A stretch of DNA of 64,000 nt from Limiplasma sp036645955 (GCA_036645955.1 JAVXND010000008.1:7834-71833); one strand, 5' to 3'. Shown: positions 1 through 11,251, numbered from the stretch's first letter. Notes: a model not told the origin generated them from the sequence alone. Numbers and translations are program-made.

Positions 1-3000
1 CGTATGCACATCCGCCTCGGTAACGGTGTATTGTGTTCCTGCCAAGATATCCTTGATGGTGACCGTTTCGTTGCCGGCAAGCTCCACCGTTGCCGCGCCG
101 TTTGCAAAGGTGAGGGTGCTGTATACGCCGCCCTCGCAAGCGTATTCGCGGTCAACGGGCATGCCGTCGCTGCGGGAAAGCTGAATGGTGAAGGTGAATT
201 TCTTAGCCGCGTCTGCGGCGTTGCCGTGAAGCAGCTTTTGCACCTTCAACGCACCCGCGTTGCGTGTGTTGGTAAACACAGCGGCTTGATTGGGTTTATC
301 CTGTTTGGCAATCGTGCCGGTTGCATTGACCGCCGTGGTGTTGTAGCCATGCGCTGTGTAATCGGATTCGGTAATGGCATATTTGGTGCCTGTCGGCAAT
401 TCAGAAAGCACAATGCTCTGCTGATCCTTAAGCGCGATGGTTGCCATTCCCTTTTCGTCGAAGGTAAGCGTTCCATCCGCAGGCGCGCCAGTTCCCGTGC
501 AGATATACGTACCTGTCAGCGGTTTGTTTTTGGCATTGGTCAAACGAATGGTGAACGTAAACGCCTTTGTTACATCACCCGCGTTGCCTGCAACCTTCTT
601 TTCCAAAGTCAGCAAGCCGTGGCTTTTGTTGTTGAATACAACATCCGTGACTGGCTTTCCATCCTTTTGAGTGATGGTATGGTTAACCTTGAGCGTTCCA
701 TCCCCATTGTCTATCATGGAAACGGAAATTTGATAGATGGTTGCATCATACGTAACGCCAGCCACTTTTGCATTGGTTTCCTGCAGTGTGTACAGGTAGC
801 TGTGGTCACGATCGGAATAGCCGTACAGCATGGCGGGGAAAGTAAACTTGCCGTCCGCATCATTTGTTACCTTCAAACCGTTGGGGTTTGCTTGGAGGAA
901 ATCAGCATCCAACGCTTCACCCGTGCCGGTGGCCGTGAGCACAAACTCATAGTCGCCCGCGCTTAGGATGCCGCCTAGCATGTTCTTTTGTCCGCTTATC
1001 ATGAGCGAGCCGTCGCTTACATATTCATCCACCACATTCACATTTTCCGTGATGATGGTTTCGCTGTCTGTACGCGCCTTGAGAATGAAATAGTTGTCCT
1101 TTGAAATATCGCCGCCGCTCATGGCGGGGTAATCCGCCGCACTGGCAATGCTGGTATTATCCTTGGCAATGAGCCCATCACGCAGATAATATGCTTGAGG
1201 GCTTGCACTTTCCACCACCACATAGCTGCGGTAGAAGTTGAGATAATGGCTGGCCCCTGTGCTTGTAAACTTGGCTATGCCTGCGGCATTGGTGCTGATC
1301 GTATCCACAAGCTTGCTTGGGTCAAGCACCAGACCCTTTCCGCCTATGCCATGCAGCTCCTGCTGTTCGTAGGGTCCATAAATCTTAAAGGTTGCACCCG
1401 CGATGGCAGCGCCGTTGCTGCCCGACTTTGCAATTTCCAAATGACGGTAGCGAAGCAAGCCCAAATCAAAGGAAGGATCCAGTAAAGGTTCTGCCTTTAA
1501 ATAGAACTTTTCGGAGGTATAGACACCATTCGCTCCATTTTTAAAGTTGCTGTCCTGCTTGCGCGAAGGAACCTCCTGCTCATAATCAGGCACGGTTCCG
1601 CCGCCAAATGCAGCGGTTGGCATATACCCCGCAGGGATGCCGCTCACCGCAAGCTGATACGACGAACGTGCATCGCCGAGCAGACAATCGTTTTTGATGT
1701 CGCGGTTCGCATCATACGCTGTGTTTTGATAATAAGGATTGATTTTAGCTGGGTAGAGGTTATTGAATTGATAAAAACCGTTTGTGCCCAACGCCTGACT
1801 TGTTGTAGCATACGCCGTGTTGCTGTTTACAAAGCTGCGCAGGTCAAAACGAATGCCAGCGGAAGCGGTCATGTCGCGCTCCAATTGAACACTGCCTGGC
1901 TGTTCGATGTTTTCGCCGCTGGCATAATCCTGCAAGCCATTGCCGTTCACATCCAGCCATACACGGTTGCCAAGGCTCACAGGCTCAGGAGAAAGCGTTA
2001 CCTTAACGGTTGCGCTGTTGATCAAGCGAAGCTTCGACGCGCCTGTGACGGTGAAGGAGCTGTTTGTATCGTTAACGGCCATGCGGAAATATCCGTCCTT
2101 TGCCGTTTCTCCAACGGGTGCTTTGCACTGTAGGGTAATGCAAATTTGCTCTCTGGGTGCCAGTGAAATGCTTTCGGGGAACTCAAGCGCAAGACCGCGA
2201 GTCCCCTCCGCCTGTCCTGTAACCCAACCGTCATAGGTGCCTTTCAGCGCATTTGTATAGAGCCTGTCATCCTGCGCCTTTGTGGTATGGAGGGTGTATG
2301 GAATATCCCCCTGTGTGGTGTGGGTTACGCTGATCACCTTGGTAAAATCAACCTGCCATGCAGAATAGCGGTTGGATGTTGTGCCTACGCTGGTATCACC
2401 CACATGCGGCAGTTTATCAATGACGCGGATATGGTCGATGGTGCTTTGTCCGCCGTTGACCAATACCAGTTTATAGCGGATTTCGCCGCCAATGGAAGCG
2501 ATGGCGTATTGATTGGAGCCATAGAAGGAATTGACACCTTCCCCAAGGTCTGCGCTTACCAGCTTATAAAGCTGTATGCTTGAGGTTTGCTCAAGGTTGT
2601 TTGTGGTGGCAGCTTTCAATGCCAAATAGCTTAGCTCTTCACCGCCAAAAATGCTTCCCTCAACAGGGTGGGTGGGCAGCTGACCCTTTTCATCGCCAAA
2701 GGAGGTTCCTGTTGGGTTTAAGTGATTTTTATTTTGGAGGTGGGTGCTCAATGCAAAAGCGGCATTTTCAATCTTTCCGCTGGGGTTTTCAACCGTTGCA
2801 TATTTCACCGTGCCTTCCAGTGTCATGGTAATGGATGCATTCGGCGCAAGCTTTCCCGTAAAGACGCAATAGGCATACTGCCCGTTTTTAGCGGGCTGTG
2901 AATGCTTAACGCCCGCGGGTGCCGTGATTGCAACATTGGCAATATCAAAATCGACTAAGCTTGGCATTTGGTCGATCAAAACAGGGTCTACCATCTCTGC

Positions 3001-6000
3001 ACCATTTTGAGAAACATTGGTGAGGGTAATGGTATATTTGATCTTGCCGCCAGGCTGTACTGCATTTTGATTGGGCACCTCTATGCCTTCTTCATTGATA
3101 CAGACCGATGTTTTATGCAGCTGCATGCTGGGGATTTTTTCTTCGGACACCGCAACGGCATTTGCAAGGGCTTCCTTCCAGCTGGTGGCTTGCACTTCTT
3201 GCGTGCCAATATCGTAGGCCATGCGAACCTTTGCTTTGTTAAGCACCTTTGCGGCCGCGTGAACCTCCGCTTTGTTCTCTTGGCGCATGAAAACAACCGC
3301 ATCTACAGGTCCCGCTTTGAAACCGCCTGCTAAGCCGCTGGGATTGCCTAAAGTGTCTGTGCCATAAACGATGGAGAAACCATCGTATTTTTGACCCAAG
3401 CTGACGTTTTTGGAGGTATCGGTAACATCCACGGTCGCAATTTTCTGCTTCGTGGTTTCTACCGCATCCTTCCATCCATAAACAGTTGCATAAATCTTAT
3501 CTTGCTTGGGGTTGGGGTTAATTTGTGTAGGCAGGTAGGAGCAAGCGCCAATGGTAATGGCTTCTACATAGTGCTCAACCTGTGTGGGTTGGTTTTCACG
3601 GTCTTGGAAGCTGATGTCCGCATCCTCCAGCTCCAGCCATTTCAGGTTCAGCTGGATGACGTTAGAGGCGGTGGAGGCAAAATCATAAATGCGATAGGTC
3701 AAACTCTGCCAGCCATTTTGCAGGCTTTGAAGCTCCGTTTTTTGGGGGTCGCCGTCAATGGCGGCAACCTTCTTTTGAATGCTCAGGTCGGGCAGCTCGG
3801 GGTTGGGGATGTTGGCAAAGATGCATACCGCAACGCCGCCGTTGTCATCTACCGTAACGGTGCGCGTGTGGTACCACGGATCGCCCTCATTGCTATTGGG
3901 TGTATAGTAGAACCCATTGGCCGCTTGTGTTTCGTGTACAAGGTATTGACCGGGTGCAAGCCCTGTGAAAACACAGTCGCTCAATAGGTAATTCATATAG
4001 GGCGCCGCTTTGCCGACATAGAACCTGCCGCCCTTTTCAAAGAGCGTGCTTGCACTGGTGAGGGTTTGCGGATCACTTGACGAATATTGATCCACAGGCT
4101 TGGTGTTTGTGTAGGAAGCGCCCTGATCGCTTAAGGAGGTTACTTCGAAGGTGGCGTATTTGGGTACATCCTGCTCGTTTGTAAATTTGAGGTAATTGTA
4201 TTTGAGTACAGCCAAGCTGCCCTTGGGCGTATTGTACGCATCCAGGTTGACCGTTTCGCTTTGCGCAACTACATAAGCCTGTTTACCCTCAATGGTCACG
4301 GCTTCCTTGAGCTGATTGCCATTGAGGTAAACAGCGAGGGAACCATCCACATGCGTAGCGGGCGTATTTGTTTCTGCAATGGCGTAATATTCATTGCCTT
4401 GAAGCTTTGGAAGGTTGGGGAAGGTCAGCTGTCCCTTGTTATCGGTTGAAATCGTGGCCATTTTTGCTACGGATTTGCCGCCTTTAACACGGTATAAGGT
4501 AAATTCAGCATTGGCAAGCACATCCTCCGTACCCATGGTATGTTCGTGTGTGCGCCCATACTTTGTAAGGCTGATATACAGTCCCGTTGTATTCACAATG
4601 GCTTGTTCGCCCTTTAGCTCTGTAAGACTGCCGGGTGTAGCCGTAATCGCTACATCTGCGGCGGGTACATGCCCAATGGGCGTATAAACCTCGGTTAACC
4701 AATACTGCGTTTGTTTTTCATCCTTTAGCAGACGGTCAAAGGGGAGCTTAAACTGCAAGTCGATGCCGCCGTTCACATCCGTTGTCCACAGCATACTCGC
4801 GTCTGTGCCTGCTAGCCATGATTGATCCTGTTGATAGAAAAGCTTGTTCTTGGCTTCATCTACATAATAAACAGCGAATTTTACACCCTGCAAGGGAAGG
4901 GCGGGTGTGCGGTCGTCCGTCTTGAGCAATGAAATTTTAGCCGACGAAGGAACATTGCGCACGTGAAGCAAAACCGGTTTTTCGGTTGTGTGATCCGCTT
5001 GTATGATCACCTCTATTGCGCCGTTGACCCACTTCTGCGCACCCTTGTTCAGCGAATATTTACCGTACCATGCATCGCTGCCCTGCTCCACCACATAGTA
5101 CGTAGCAGGATCAAGCTCTACCGTAGCGGAGCCCGTGCCATTGGCAATAACCACATCTACAAAAGCCGGCGATGCGGGCGTAAGAAGATCCGCACTGGTG
5201 TAAAGGTTGAATTTGAGCGTGGCAGGCGCGTTTGCGGCAGGCTCAAAGTCCTTTTGAATGGTCAAATGTCCTTTGCGAACGTTCTTTAGGGAAACACTGA
5301 TGGTTGCCGGGGTGGTTTGCCCCAAATGAACGCCCGTTACCTTCACCACAGTCACAGGCTGTGCAGGCTGTTGATAGCCGACATAATGCGGAGGAACCGT
5401 TTCCGTTATCTTATACCAGCCTGGGAGCAAATCGGTTTTCTGAATCAAGCCTTGTGCATCGGTCACCCAATTGGCGTTGCTGCCTGTGAGGGGCTTAAAG
5501 CCTGGATCATCAGCCGTTGGTGCAGGCGCACCGTCCACCAATTCCTGACTGTTTGCGAAGGGCTTGAATTGAATGGCAAAAGATACGTTGGGCATTGCAA
5601 CGCCTGCATCATCCTTTTTGTCCAAGCGAATGCTTCCTTTGCCGGGGTTTACAAGCGATACCGTTTTTTCTGCCTCATTGGCTCCGAAGGTAATGGGCAG
5701 TACATTTTGGTTCACCAGCTTGAAGTAGCTCTTCTCAACATCGGACAACGGGTTGCCGTTGATCGAAACCTCTTCAACGCTATAGGAGCCGTTGGGCAGT
5801 GCAATGGCATTGGTAACGCCGTCTGCGTTGGTCGTGAGGGTGTTTTGGCTGATTTCGCGGCCATTTGCGTCTTTGATGGGCGTACCGTCAGCATTTGTAA
5901 TGCGAAGTACGACATTGGCCGCAGGGTTGCCTGCCGCATCGATCTTTTTCAGCGTTAAATGGCGATAGGCAGGGTCAAAGATTACGGGAGTGATGGTTTG

Positions 6001-9000
6001 TTCACCGCGATAATCGGGTGAAACAATCGATCCCGTGCTTCCGCTGATGTCGTAGCCGTCAATGGTTGCAATTTCTTTGTAGTAATAGGTGGTGTTTCGA
6101 TTCACCATGAAGTTTGCATAGCCATATGCATTTGTAAGCGCCTTTGTCACAAGCCTTGTGCAAGCCTGATCTGAATAAATGCCTATTTCAACCCCTTGAA
6201 GCGGTTTCAGGTTCGCTTCTGTTTCCGAGGTGGGCACACCGTTTGCAACATTGTAACCCATCTTGCGCACGCGCATAGGCACTAAATTGGATTGGTTGTT
6301 AACAATGGGGTTCTTATTGGCGTTGGTGTACGTGGTATCGAGCAGATAGGTAGCCCCAGCTTCCGTATTCCTTGTTTCAATGGTCAGCGGATATTCAAAT
6401 TGAACCGGGGTGCTGTCCGCAGGGTAACTCACCTCGCGCAAAACGAAATTGGCTTTATAATTGATGGGGGATTGGCTGGTTACGGTAATGTATGGTTTTA
6501 ATTTGTTATTGCGCATGAGTTCGCCGAATTCAAACGATTCGGAAATACCACGGCCCGGGTCTTTTTGACCCTCCTGTGTATCTGTGCCTGTGGTGAACTT
6601 TGTAAGCAAAGCGCCTTTTTTGAAATCGCTATCCGCAAGCCAAAGCTCAAAGGTGACATTGGCAAGCGGAATTTCTTTGTTTTGATTGATGCGAAGCACC
6701 TTATCCAGCTGTACTTGGAAGTAGCGCAGATCCTTTGTTCCAGGACCAGTGATGGGTGTGTTCTTCACTTCAATATTTGTTATGCCGTTTTTATTATATT
6801 TGTCCTTCGTCAAAGGCCCGATAATGCCATCGCCAACAATCTCGTAGGCACTGGGTTCCTTGATTTCCTCAAACCAGAATACATTGCCATAAATCTGTGC
6901 TTCCGTCAGGAAGGAGCCGCTTTCGTTTTTCACGGTGCCCGTTTCATAGATATAGGCATTCGGGTTCTTCTTTTTGAGCTCGGTCACAATTTCTTTGTTG
7001 GTTTTGCCTTTGTATAGGGTTTCATATTCCGCTTGTGTGCAGCTATGAAGCAGGAATTTCGCATGGTCAAGCAGCTTTGTCGGGTCGGTTGCGTCTTGCT
7101 TGATCAGCTTAAATTGTGCATAGGATTCATAGTTGAGCAAAGCTTCTTTATCGAATGTTTCATAGATTTTCTCTGTTGCGTTCAGGTTTTGAATGCTCAT
7201 GAGATCAAGCGTGAGGCTGTTGTAATCCGCAAGGCAGGCAGCGGGCTGTCCTTGAAGCTCCTGGGCATTGACAGGCAGCTTTTTGCCATCGGGGAGCTCG
7301 CAGGTATCGGGCTTGGCAAGCTCTACAAAGGCATAGGTTTTGGTCGCATCCAAATCGTTAAAGGTTGCTTTGCCGTTTTCTTTGGTGGTGATGGATTCCT
7401 TCCATTCAAGCTTACCATCTTTGATTTCATAAATGGCAAGCTCCACGCCATTCAGCGGATAATTAATGTAGTGACCCGTGTTCACTTCCCAGTGCTTTTT
7501 CAGGAATTTTTTGATGATAACCGATACCTTGGGCGCGTTTGCGTAGCGATAGGTAGCGGTGCACTTATCCTGATTGGCCAATATTTGTGTTTTGACCGTA
7601 TTGTCATCAGGCGGGAAATAGCCTGCAGGGGGGGTGCTTTCAACCACGGCATAGCTTAGCGCCTTGCCGTTCATAGCGTAGAGGGGCAAATTGTTCAGTT
7701 CAAAATAGCCGCCGTTGTTGGTTAGGATATTGGGTCTTGTATAAGGCACCATGCCAGAAGCAGGCGTACCTGCACCAAAGCCAGCGGCTGTTAAAGCCTT
7801 GATGGTTTCCTTGTCGGCTTCAGGCACATCAACGCTTACCGTGTACGAAGCGTTCTTCAAATTGCTCCCCGTTTTTGCGTCGGTTTTGCGAATGTAAATT
7901 TTGCCGCGGTTGAGCGCATTTTGAATGGTTGCGTCGGTTGTTTTGTTGTCCTGCAATGTATAGGGGCCGAAATAGAGGAGATCGCCTATTTTTTCACCCG
8001 TGCCGATGTGCTGAATCGCTGGGGGAATGGCATTGCTTGGCGTAGCGGTTTCAAGCAGGTAATAATTGTTTCCCGCTTCCTCAAGCGGTTCACCAATGAG
8101 TTTGTTTGTTTGTTTGTTCACCGTAAGCTGGTAGCTGGTACCATCGGCTTTTTTGACCTCCGTCATGCTGCCGTCTGCTTGCTTGCGGTATAAGGTAAAG
8201 GTAAAGTCGCCGTTCCCCATATCACATTTTTTGTTTGTGGTTTGGTCGATCAATTCCTTTGTGAGCTGAATTTTGGGTTTGGCATCGTTTGTAAAGGTCA
8301 GCTCATAGCGTGTGAGCGGATCGCGCACCAAAATTTCCTGATGGCTTGGGTTGCTCAAGCGATAACCCGCAGGTGCTTTCACCTCTTCTACATAATAGGT
8401 AAGCCCAATGGGCAAATCGGATACAAGCACCGTGCCGTTTGCATCTGTGGTGTAAACCGTTTGATCGTTTGGAATATAGGTTTTGGTTACTTTGTCACTG
8501 CCCAAGGTATATACCTTGAATTCAGCACCGACCAATCCAGCTTTTGTATCAGCGCCTATTTTCTGAATTTGAATTTGCCCTTTGTTTTCTTTGTTGATGA
8601 TGTGCTTGCTCGCGTCCGTTAAGTCCGTTGCTTTGCTCCAATCCGCGAGGGTGATCGGGCCCCAATACTCATCATTGGGGGTGCTGTCGGCAGGATACAC
8701 CACGGTATTGCCCGTGCTGCTATCCTTGTCTTCTTGTACATAGTATTCCATTTTCAAGCCGTTAGGATCATCAATCGGCAGTAGAGCGGTTGTAACAAAG
8801 CCCTGCGCATCGGTAACAGGCAATGCGCCCTTTAAAATGTAGCTTCCGCTTGCATCCTTCGTGTACAGGTTAAACTTTTTGCCTTCAGCATAGGTAATTT
8901 GGCTTGGGGGATTTCCCGCGCTCAACACATGCTGCTCTTTACGGAATTTGAAGCTGCCTTGAAGCACATTATAAAAGGAAGCTTCTTGTTTGTTGGCGTC

Positions 9001-11211
9001 TTTAAACTGCCAAGTATACTGATGGCTATCCTTTGTGAAGGAAGCATCGGCACAGGTTGATTCGCTCAGACGGTACCAGTAATAGTTACCGTTGCCATCA
9101 GCGCGCGGAAGACCCTTCACAGTCATGGACGATGATGCATCCGTCAGCTGATGATGGGTAACCGTGGTGGTGTTGCCAGCGGGAAAGGCAGGATCTGTAG
9201 AACGCTCAAGCGTAAAGGCAAAGGCGCTTGCTTGCGTGCCTTTTACTTCATGGATGGGCTTCTTTTCCTGCGCTGTATAATCGCGCCCTGCCTTTTCATA
9301 TTGCACCGCATATTTATAGAAGGTAAGCGAAGCATCGTTTTTGTAGTTGATGATGGGATCGACTGTTATATCCGTTGTTTGACCCTGCGTAATGGTAATG
9401 GGCTTGCTCTGCGTTTGCAAGACATAACCATCGGGTGCTTTGGTTTCCGTCATTTGATAGCTGCCCACGGGTAGCAGAATAAATGCGCTTCCATCCTGCT
9501 GTGTGGTGACGGTATAAGTAGGGGTGGTGGTACCGTCCTTCACAAAGGTAAATTCCGCACCCGCAAGACCCTTCTTATTCTCATCCTGTTTGGTGAATTT
9601 AAGCAGGCCCTTGCCAATCACGGGGTTTAAGAAGGTGACCTTCGCAGTTGCTTTTTCGGTTACTTGGAGGTTGATCCAGGATTGGTTTGCGGTCGTTCCC
9701 CCATCATAGGTAATTTGACTGCAAGCAGACGTATCCTTGGGGAAGGTCGTTTGCAAAATCACGTATTCACCCGGTGCAAGGGCTTTGCTCTTGGTTTGAG
9801 CGTCTTGCGTGGTATCGGTTACGCTTAAATTTGCCACAGCTGTTGCGCCCGCCGCAGGCACACCGTTTACAACATCCTGTGCATTGTAAATGGCAAAGTT
9901 TGCGGAGCCTGTAAATACGCTGTTATAAAACGCATTGTAAGGCACTTCCTTCTGACTGCCCTCGGAAAGCTCCAGCATTTCAGTCACTTGGACAAAGCCA
10001 GCCTCTGTAAGCTCACGATATTTGGCTTGCGCTTCACTGACAGCGGTTGCAGGCGCAGTGCCTACGAGCGTATAATCAATGGCAGCATTGTTGGTAAGCG
10101 TAAAGGTTTGCGTAGGTTGCGGCTCAGCATAGGGAAGCTTAAACTCCGCTTGCGGATAGCTTGCCGTTACCAGATATTCTGTATAGGCAGGGGTGTCCCC
10201 AGCCGCACTGGCTGTGCCAGTGGTTTTGATTGTGTTGTATTGATTTGTTTGGAGGGTTTTTCCGTCTGCACCCAGTGCTGTGCTTGTACCGATTGGCGTT
10301 ACGGTTCCAGTTTGTACGCACACAAGGGCAGCGGAGGCAGGCTTCACGTCTTTGCCAGAAACCCCTGTAAAAACAGGCAGTACATCCGTTAATGCAAAGG
10401 ATGTAAAATTCAAAATACCTGTTTTATCATAATCGTTGGTTTCGGCGGAAAGCGTGCCATTGATCGCTTTTCCCACTTTCAAGCGGTAGGTAAACACAAC
10501 GGAGCCCATGCCGTCTGGTTTGGGTTCGCCCTCAAGCGCTTTATTGACCATCCATTGGCTATCGGCAATGTTTTGAACTGTGGTGTCATTGGCGTCAAGC
10601 TGTATATGACCCGTAAAGGTTTTTTCTTGTGTCTGCCCCAAGTTTTGATCTGTTACGGAAACATCCGCAGTCATTGCAAGAACCAGTGGACCATAGCTGC
10701 TTCCATTGGGTGCAGAACCGTTATTGGTCATGCGGGCATTGACCATAAAGCTGTGACTGCCAAACTTCTTCACATCGCCAAGGTCAATGACATAGGGATT
10801 TGCCGCATTGTGTTCGATGCCATTTTTATCAATCACAACCACATTTTCAGGCGGTGTAAGCGTAAAGGTCACATTCTTATATTGATCATAAGCCGCAATC
10901 GGGTTGCCGTTCTTCAAGAGATAGGTTGGTGCATTATTGAGCGTATAGCTGATTTCATAAGAAAATTCTTCGCCTGTAGGAATGCCGGCACGCGGATTGG
11001 CGCTTGCCATGGCAGATACATGGGGCGATGAAACCGTTTCATTGCTTTTAATCGCTTCATCCACCACTTCAAAAGCAGTTTTCAAGGTTGCGCCCTGCGG
11101 GTTGATTTCATAAAGCGTGCTGGTTTCTGCCAAAACAGAGGTTGGCAAAGCACTCAACAGCATTGTGAGTGTCATGAGCAGGGCAATGGATTTCTGAAAG
11201 TACTTATTCAT
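1..11211 (-). CDS. Giant multidomain surface adhesin/pilin-like protein, C-terminus beyond window
   Basis: The reading frame is open from the ATG at 11211 to the left edge: 3737 codons without a stop in the stretches I translated. It starts with a signal peptide (MNKYFQKSIALLMTLTMLLS, then ALPTSVLA before ETS). Residues about 40-430 form an N-terminal adhesin-like region. From about 535 to 2400 follow many SpaA/Cna-B-type modules, recognised by first-strand lysines (GLLKFTKQDENKKGLAGAEF, GQIQIQKIGADTKAGLVGAE) and TETKAPDGY-like ends. Near 2718 and 2905 are two DUF11-like modules (GGKIKYTITLTN, GGEIRYKLVLVN). Near 3075 is an SdrD-B-like module (LGNRVWLDVNGNGLQD). About 3418-3530 is an FctA/Spy0128-type pilin linkage domain (GVTYDATIY, then NGDGTLKV and VFNN). 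After it come DUF7601-type tandem repeats (KAFTFTIRL, KKFTFTIQL). Such domains form isopeptide-stiffened stalks on Gram-positive walls. A sorting signal would lie outside the window, and no sortase is seen here. The start has GGGAGGTT upstream. Function as an adhesin is inference. Confidence 0.9.
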   Translation of the reverse strand, partial: MNKYFQKSIALLMTLTMLLSALPTSVLAETSTLYEINPQGATLKTAFEVVDEAIKSNETVSSPHVSAMASANPRAGIPTGEEFSYEISYTLNNAPTYLLKNGNPIAAYDQYKNVTFTLTPPENVVVIDKNGIEHNAANPYVIDLGDVKKFGSHSFMVNARMTNNGSAPNGSSYGPLVLAMTADVSVTDQNLGQTQEKTFTGHIQLDANDTTVQNIADSQWMVNKALEGEPKPDGMGSVVFTYRLKVGKAINGTLSAETNDYDKTGILNFTSFALTDVLPVFTGVSGKDVKPASAALVCVQTGTVTPIGTSTALGADGKTLQTNQYNTIKTTGTASAAGDTPAYTEYLVTASYPQAEFKLPYAEPQPTQTFTLTNNAAIDYTLVGTAPATAVSEAQAKYRELTEAGFVQVTEMLELSEGSQKEVPYNAFYNSVFTGSANFAIYNAQDVVNGVPAAGATAVANLSVTDTTQDAQTKSKALAPGEYVILQTTFPKDTSACSQITYDGGTTANQSWINLQVTEKATAKVTFLNPVIGKGLLKFTKQDENKKGLAGAEFTFVKDGTTTPTYTVTTQQDGSAFILLPVGSYQMTETKAPDGYVLQTQSKPITITQGQTTDITVDPIINYKNDASLTFYKYAVQYEKAGRDYTAQEKKPIHEVKGTQASAFAFTLERSTDPAFPAGNTTTVTHHQLTDASSSMTVKGLPRADGNGNYYWYRLSESTCADASFTKDSHQYTWQFKDANKQEASFYNVLQGSFKFRKEQHVLSAGNPPSQITYAEGKKFNLYTKDASGSYILKGALPVTDAQGFVTTALLPIDDPNGLKMEYYVQEDKDSSTGNTVVYPADSTPNDEYWGPITLADWSKATDLTDASKHIINKENKGQIQIQKIGADTKAGLVGAEFKVYTLGSDKVTKTYIPNDQTVYTTDANGTVLVSDLPIGLTYYVEEVKAPAGYRLSNPSHQEILVRDPLTRYELTFTNDAKPKIQLTKELIDQTTNKKCDMGNGDFTFTLYRKQADGSMTEVKKADGTSYQLTVNKQTNKLIGEPLEEAGNNYYLLETATPSNAIPPAIQHIGTGEKIGDLLYFGPYTLQDNKTTDATIQNALNRGKIYIRKTDAKTGSNLKNASYTVSVDVPEADKETIKALTAAGFGAGTPASGMVPYTRPNILTNNGGYFELNNLPLYAMNGKALSYAVVESTPPAGYFPPDDNTVKTQILANQDKCTATYRYANAPKVSVIIKKFLKKHWEVNTGHYINYPLNGVELAIYEIKDGKLEWKESITTKENGKATFNDLDATKTYAFVELAKPDTCELPDGKKLPVNAQELQGQPAACLADYNSLTLDLMSIQNLNATEKIYETFDKEALLNYESYAQFKLIKQDATDPTKLLDHAKFLLHSCTQAEYETLYKGKTNKEIVTELKKKNPNAYIYETGTVKNESGSFLTEAQIYGNVFWFEEIKEPSAYEIVGDGIIGPLTKDKYNKNGITNIEVKNTPITGPGTKDLRYFQVQLDKVLRINQNKEIPLANVTFELWLADSDFKKGALLTKFTTGTDTQEGQKDPGRGISESFEFGELMRNNKLKPYITVTSQSPINYKANFVLREVSYPADSTPVQFEYPLTIETRNTEAGATYLLDTTYTNANKNPIVNNQSNLVPMRVRKMGYNVANGVPTSETEANLKPLQGVEIGIYSDQACTRLVTKALTNAYGYANFMVNRNTTYYYKEIATIDGYDISGSTGSIVSPDYRGEQTITPVIFDPAYRHLTLKKIDAAGNPAANVVLRITNADGTPIKDANGREISQNTLTTNADGVTNAIALPNGSYSVEEVSINGNPLSDVEKSYFKLVNQNVLPITFGANEAEKTVSLVNPGKGSIRLDKKDDAGVAMPNVSFAIQFKPFANSQELVDGAPAPTADDPGFKPLTGSNANWVTDAQGLIQKTDLLPGWYKITETVPPHYVGYQQPAQPVTVVKVTGVHLGQTTPATISVSLKNVRKGHLTIQKDFEPAANAPATLKFNLYTSADLLTPASPAFVDVVIANGTGSATVELDPATYYVVEQGSDAWYGKYSLNKGAQKWVNGAIEVIIQADHTTEKPVLLHVRNVPSSAKISLLKTDDRTPALPLQGVKFAVYYVDEAKNKLFYQQDQSWLAGTDASMLWTTDVNGGIDLQFKLPFDRLLKDEKQTQYWLTEVYTPIGHVPAADVAITATPGSLTELKGEQAIVNTTGLYISLTKYGRTHEHTMGTEDVLANAEFTLYRVKGGKSVAKMATISTDNKGQLTFPNLPKLQGNEYYAIAETNTPATHVDGSLAVYLNGNQLKEAVTIEGKQAYVVAQSETVNLDAYNTPKGSLAVLKYNYLKFTNEQDVPKYATFEVTSLSDQGASYTNTKPVDQYSSSDPQTLTSASTLFEKGGRFYVGKAAPYMNYLLSDCVFTGLAPGQYLVHETQAANGFYYTPNSNEGDPWYHTRTVTVDDNGGVAVCIFANIPNPELPDLSIQKKVAAIDGDPQKTELQSLQNGWQSLTYRIYDFASTASNVIQLNLKWLELEDADISFQDRENQPTQVEHYVEAITIGACSYLPTQINPNPKQDKIYATVYGWKDAVETTKQKIATVDVTDTSKNVSLGQKYDGFSIVYGTDTLGNPSGLAGGFKAGPVDAVVFMRQENKAEVHAAAKVLNKAKVRMAYDIGTQEVQATSWKEALANAVAVSEEKIPSMQLHKTSVCINEEGIEVPNQNAVQPGGKIKYTITLTNVSQNGAEMVDPVLIDQMPSLVDFDIANVAITAPAGVKHSQPAKNGQYAYCVFTGKLAPNASITMTLEGTVKYATVENPSGKIENAAFALSTHLQNKNHLNPTGTSFGDEKGQLPTHPVEGSIFGGEELSYLALKAATTNNLEQTSSIQLYKLVSADLGEGVNSFYGSNQYAIASIGGEIRYKLVLVNGGQSTIDHIRVIDKLPHVGDTSVGTTSNRYSAWQVDFTKVISVTHTTQGDIPYTLHTTKAQDDRLYTNALKGTYDGWVTGQAEGTRGLALEFPESISLAPREQICITLQCKAPVGETAKDGYFRMAVNDTNSSFTVTGASKLRLINSATVKVTLSPEPVSLGNRVWLDVNGNGLQDYASGENIEQPGSVQLERDMTASAGIRFDLRSFVNSNTAYATTSQALGTNGFYQFNNLYPAKINPYYQNTAYDANRDIKNDCLLGDARSSYQLAVSGIPAGYMPTAAFGGGTVPDYEQEVPSRKQDSNFKNGANGVYTSEKFYLKAEPLLDPSFDLGLLRYRHLEIAKSGSNGAAIAGATFKIYGPYEQQELHGIGGKGLVLDPSKLVDTISTNAAGIAKFTSTGASHYLNFYRSYVVVESASPQAYYLRDGLIAKDNTSIASAADYPAMSGGDISKDNYFILKARTDSETIITENVNVVDEYVSDGSLMISGQKNMLGGILSAGDYEFVLTATGTGEALDADFLQANPNGLKVTNDADGKFTFPAMLYGYSDRDHSYLYTLQETNAKVAGVTYDATIYQISVSMIDNGDGTLKVNHTITQKDGKPVTDVVFNNKSHGLLTLEKKVAGNAGDVTKAFTFTIRLTNAKNKPLTGTYICTGTGAPADGTLTFDEKGMATIALKDQQSIVLSELPTGTKYAITESDYTAHGYNTTAVNATGTIAKQDKPNQAAVFTNTRNAGALKVQKLLHGNAADAAKKFTFTIQLSRSDGMPVDREYACEGGVYSTLTFANGAATVELAGNETVTIKDILAGTQYTVTEADVHT

Positions 11212-11251
11212 GGGGTGAACCTCCCTATATCCTCGTTACGTTGGGATGTGC

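Noticed and set aside
4..966. Plus-strand open frame of 320 codons, and similar plus-strand frames through 10392
   Set aside because: They share codon boundaries with the giant minus-strand gene and are its mirror frames. Their products are cysteine-rich nonsense without domains, and they lack ribosome sites.
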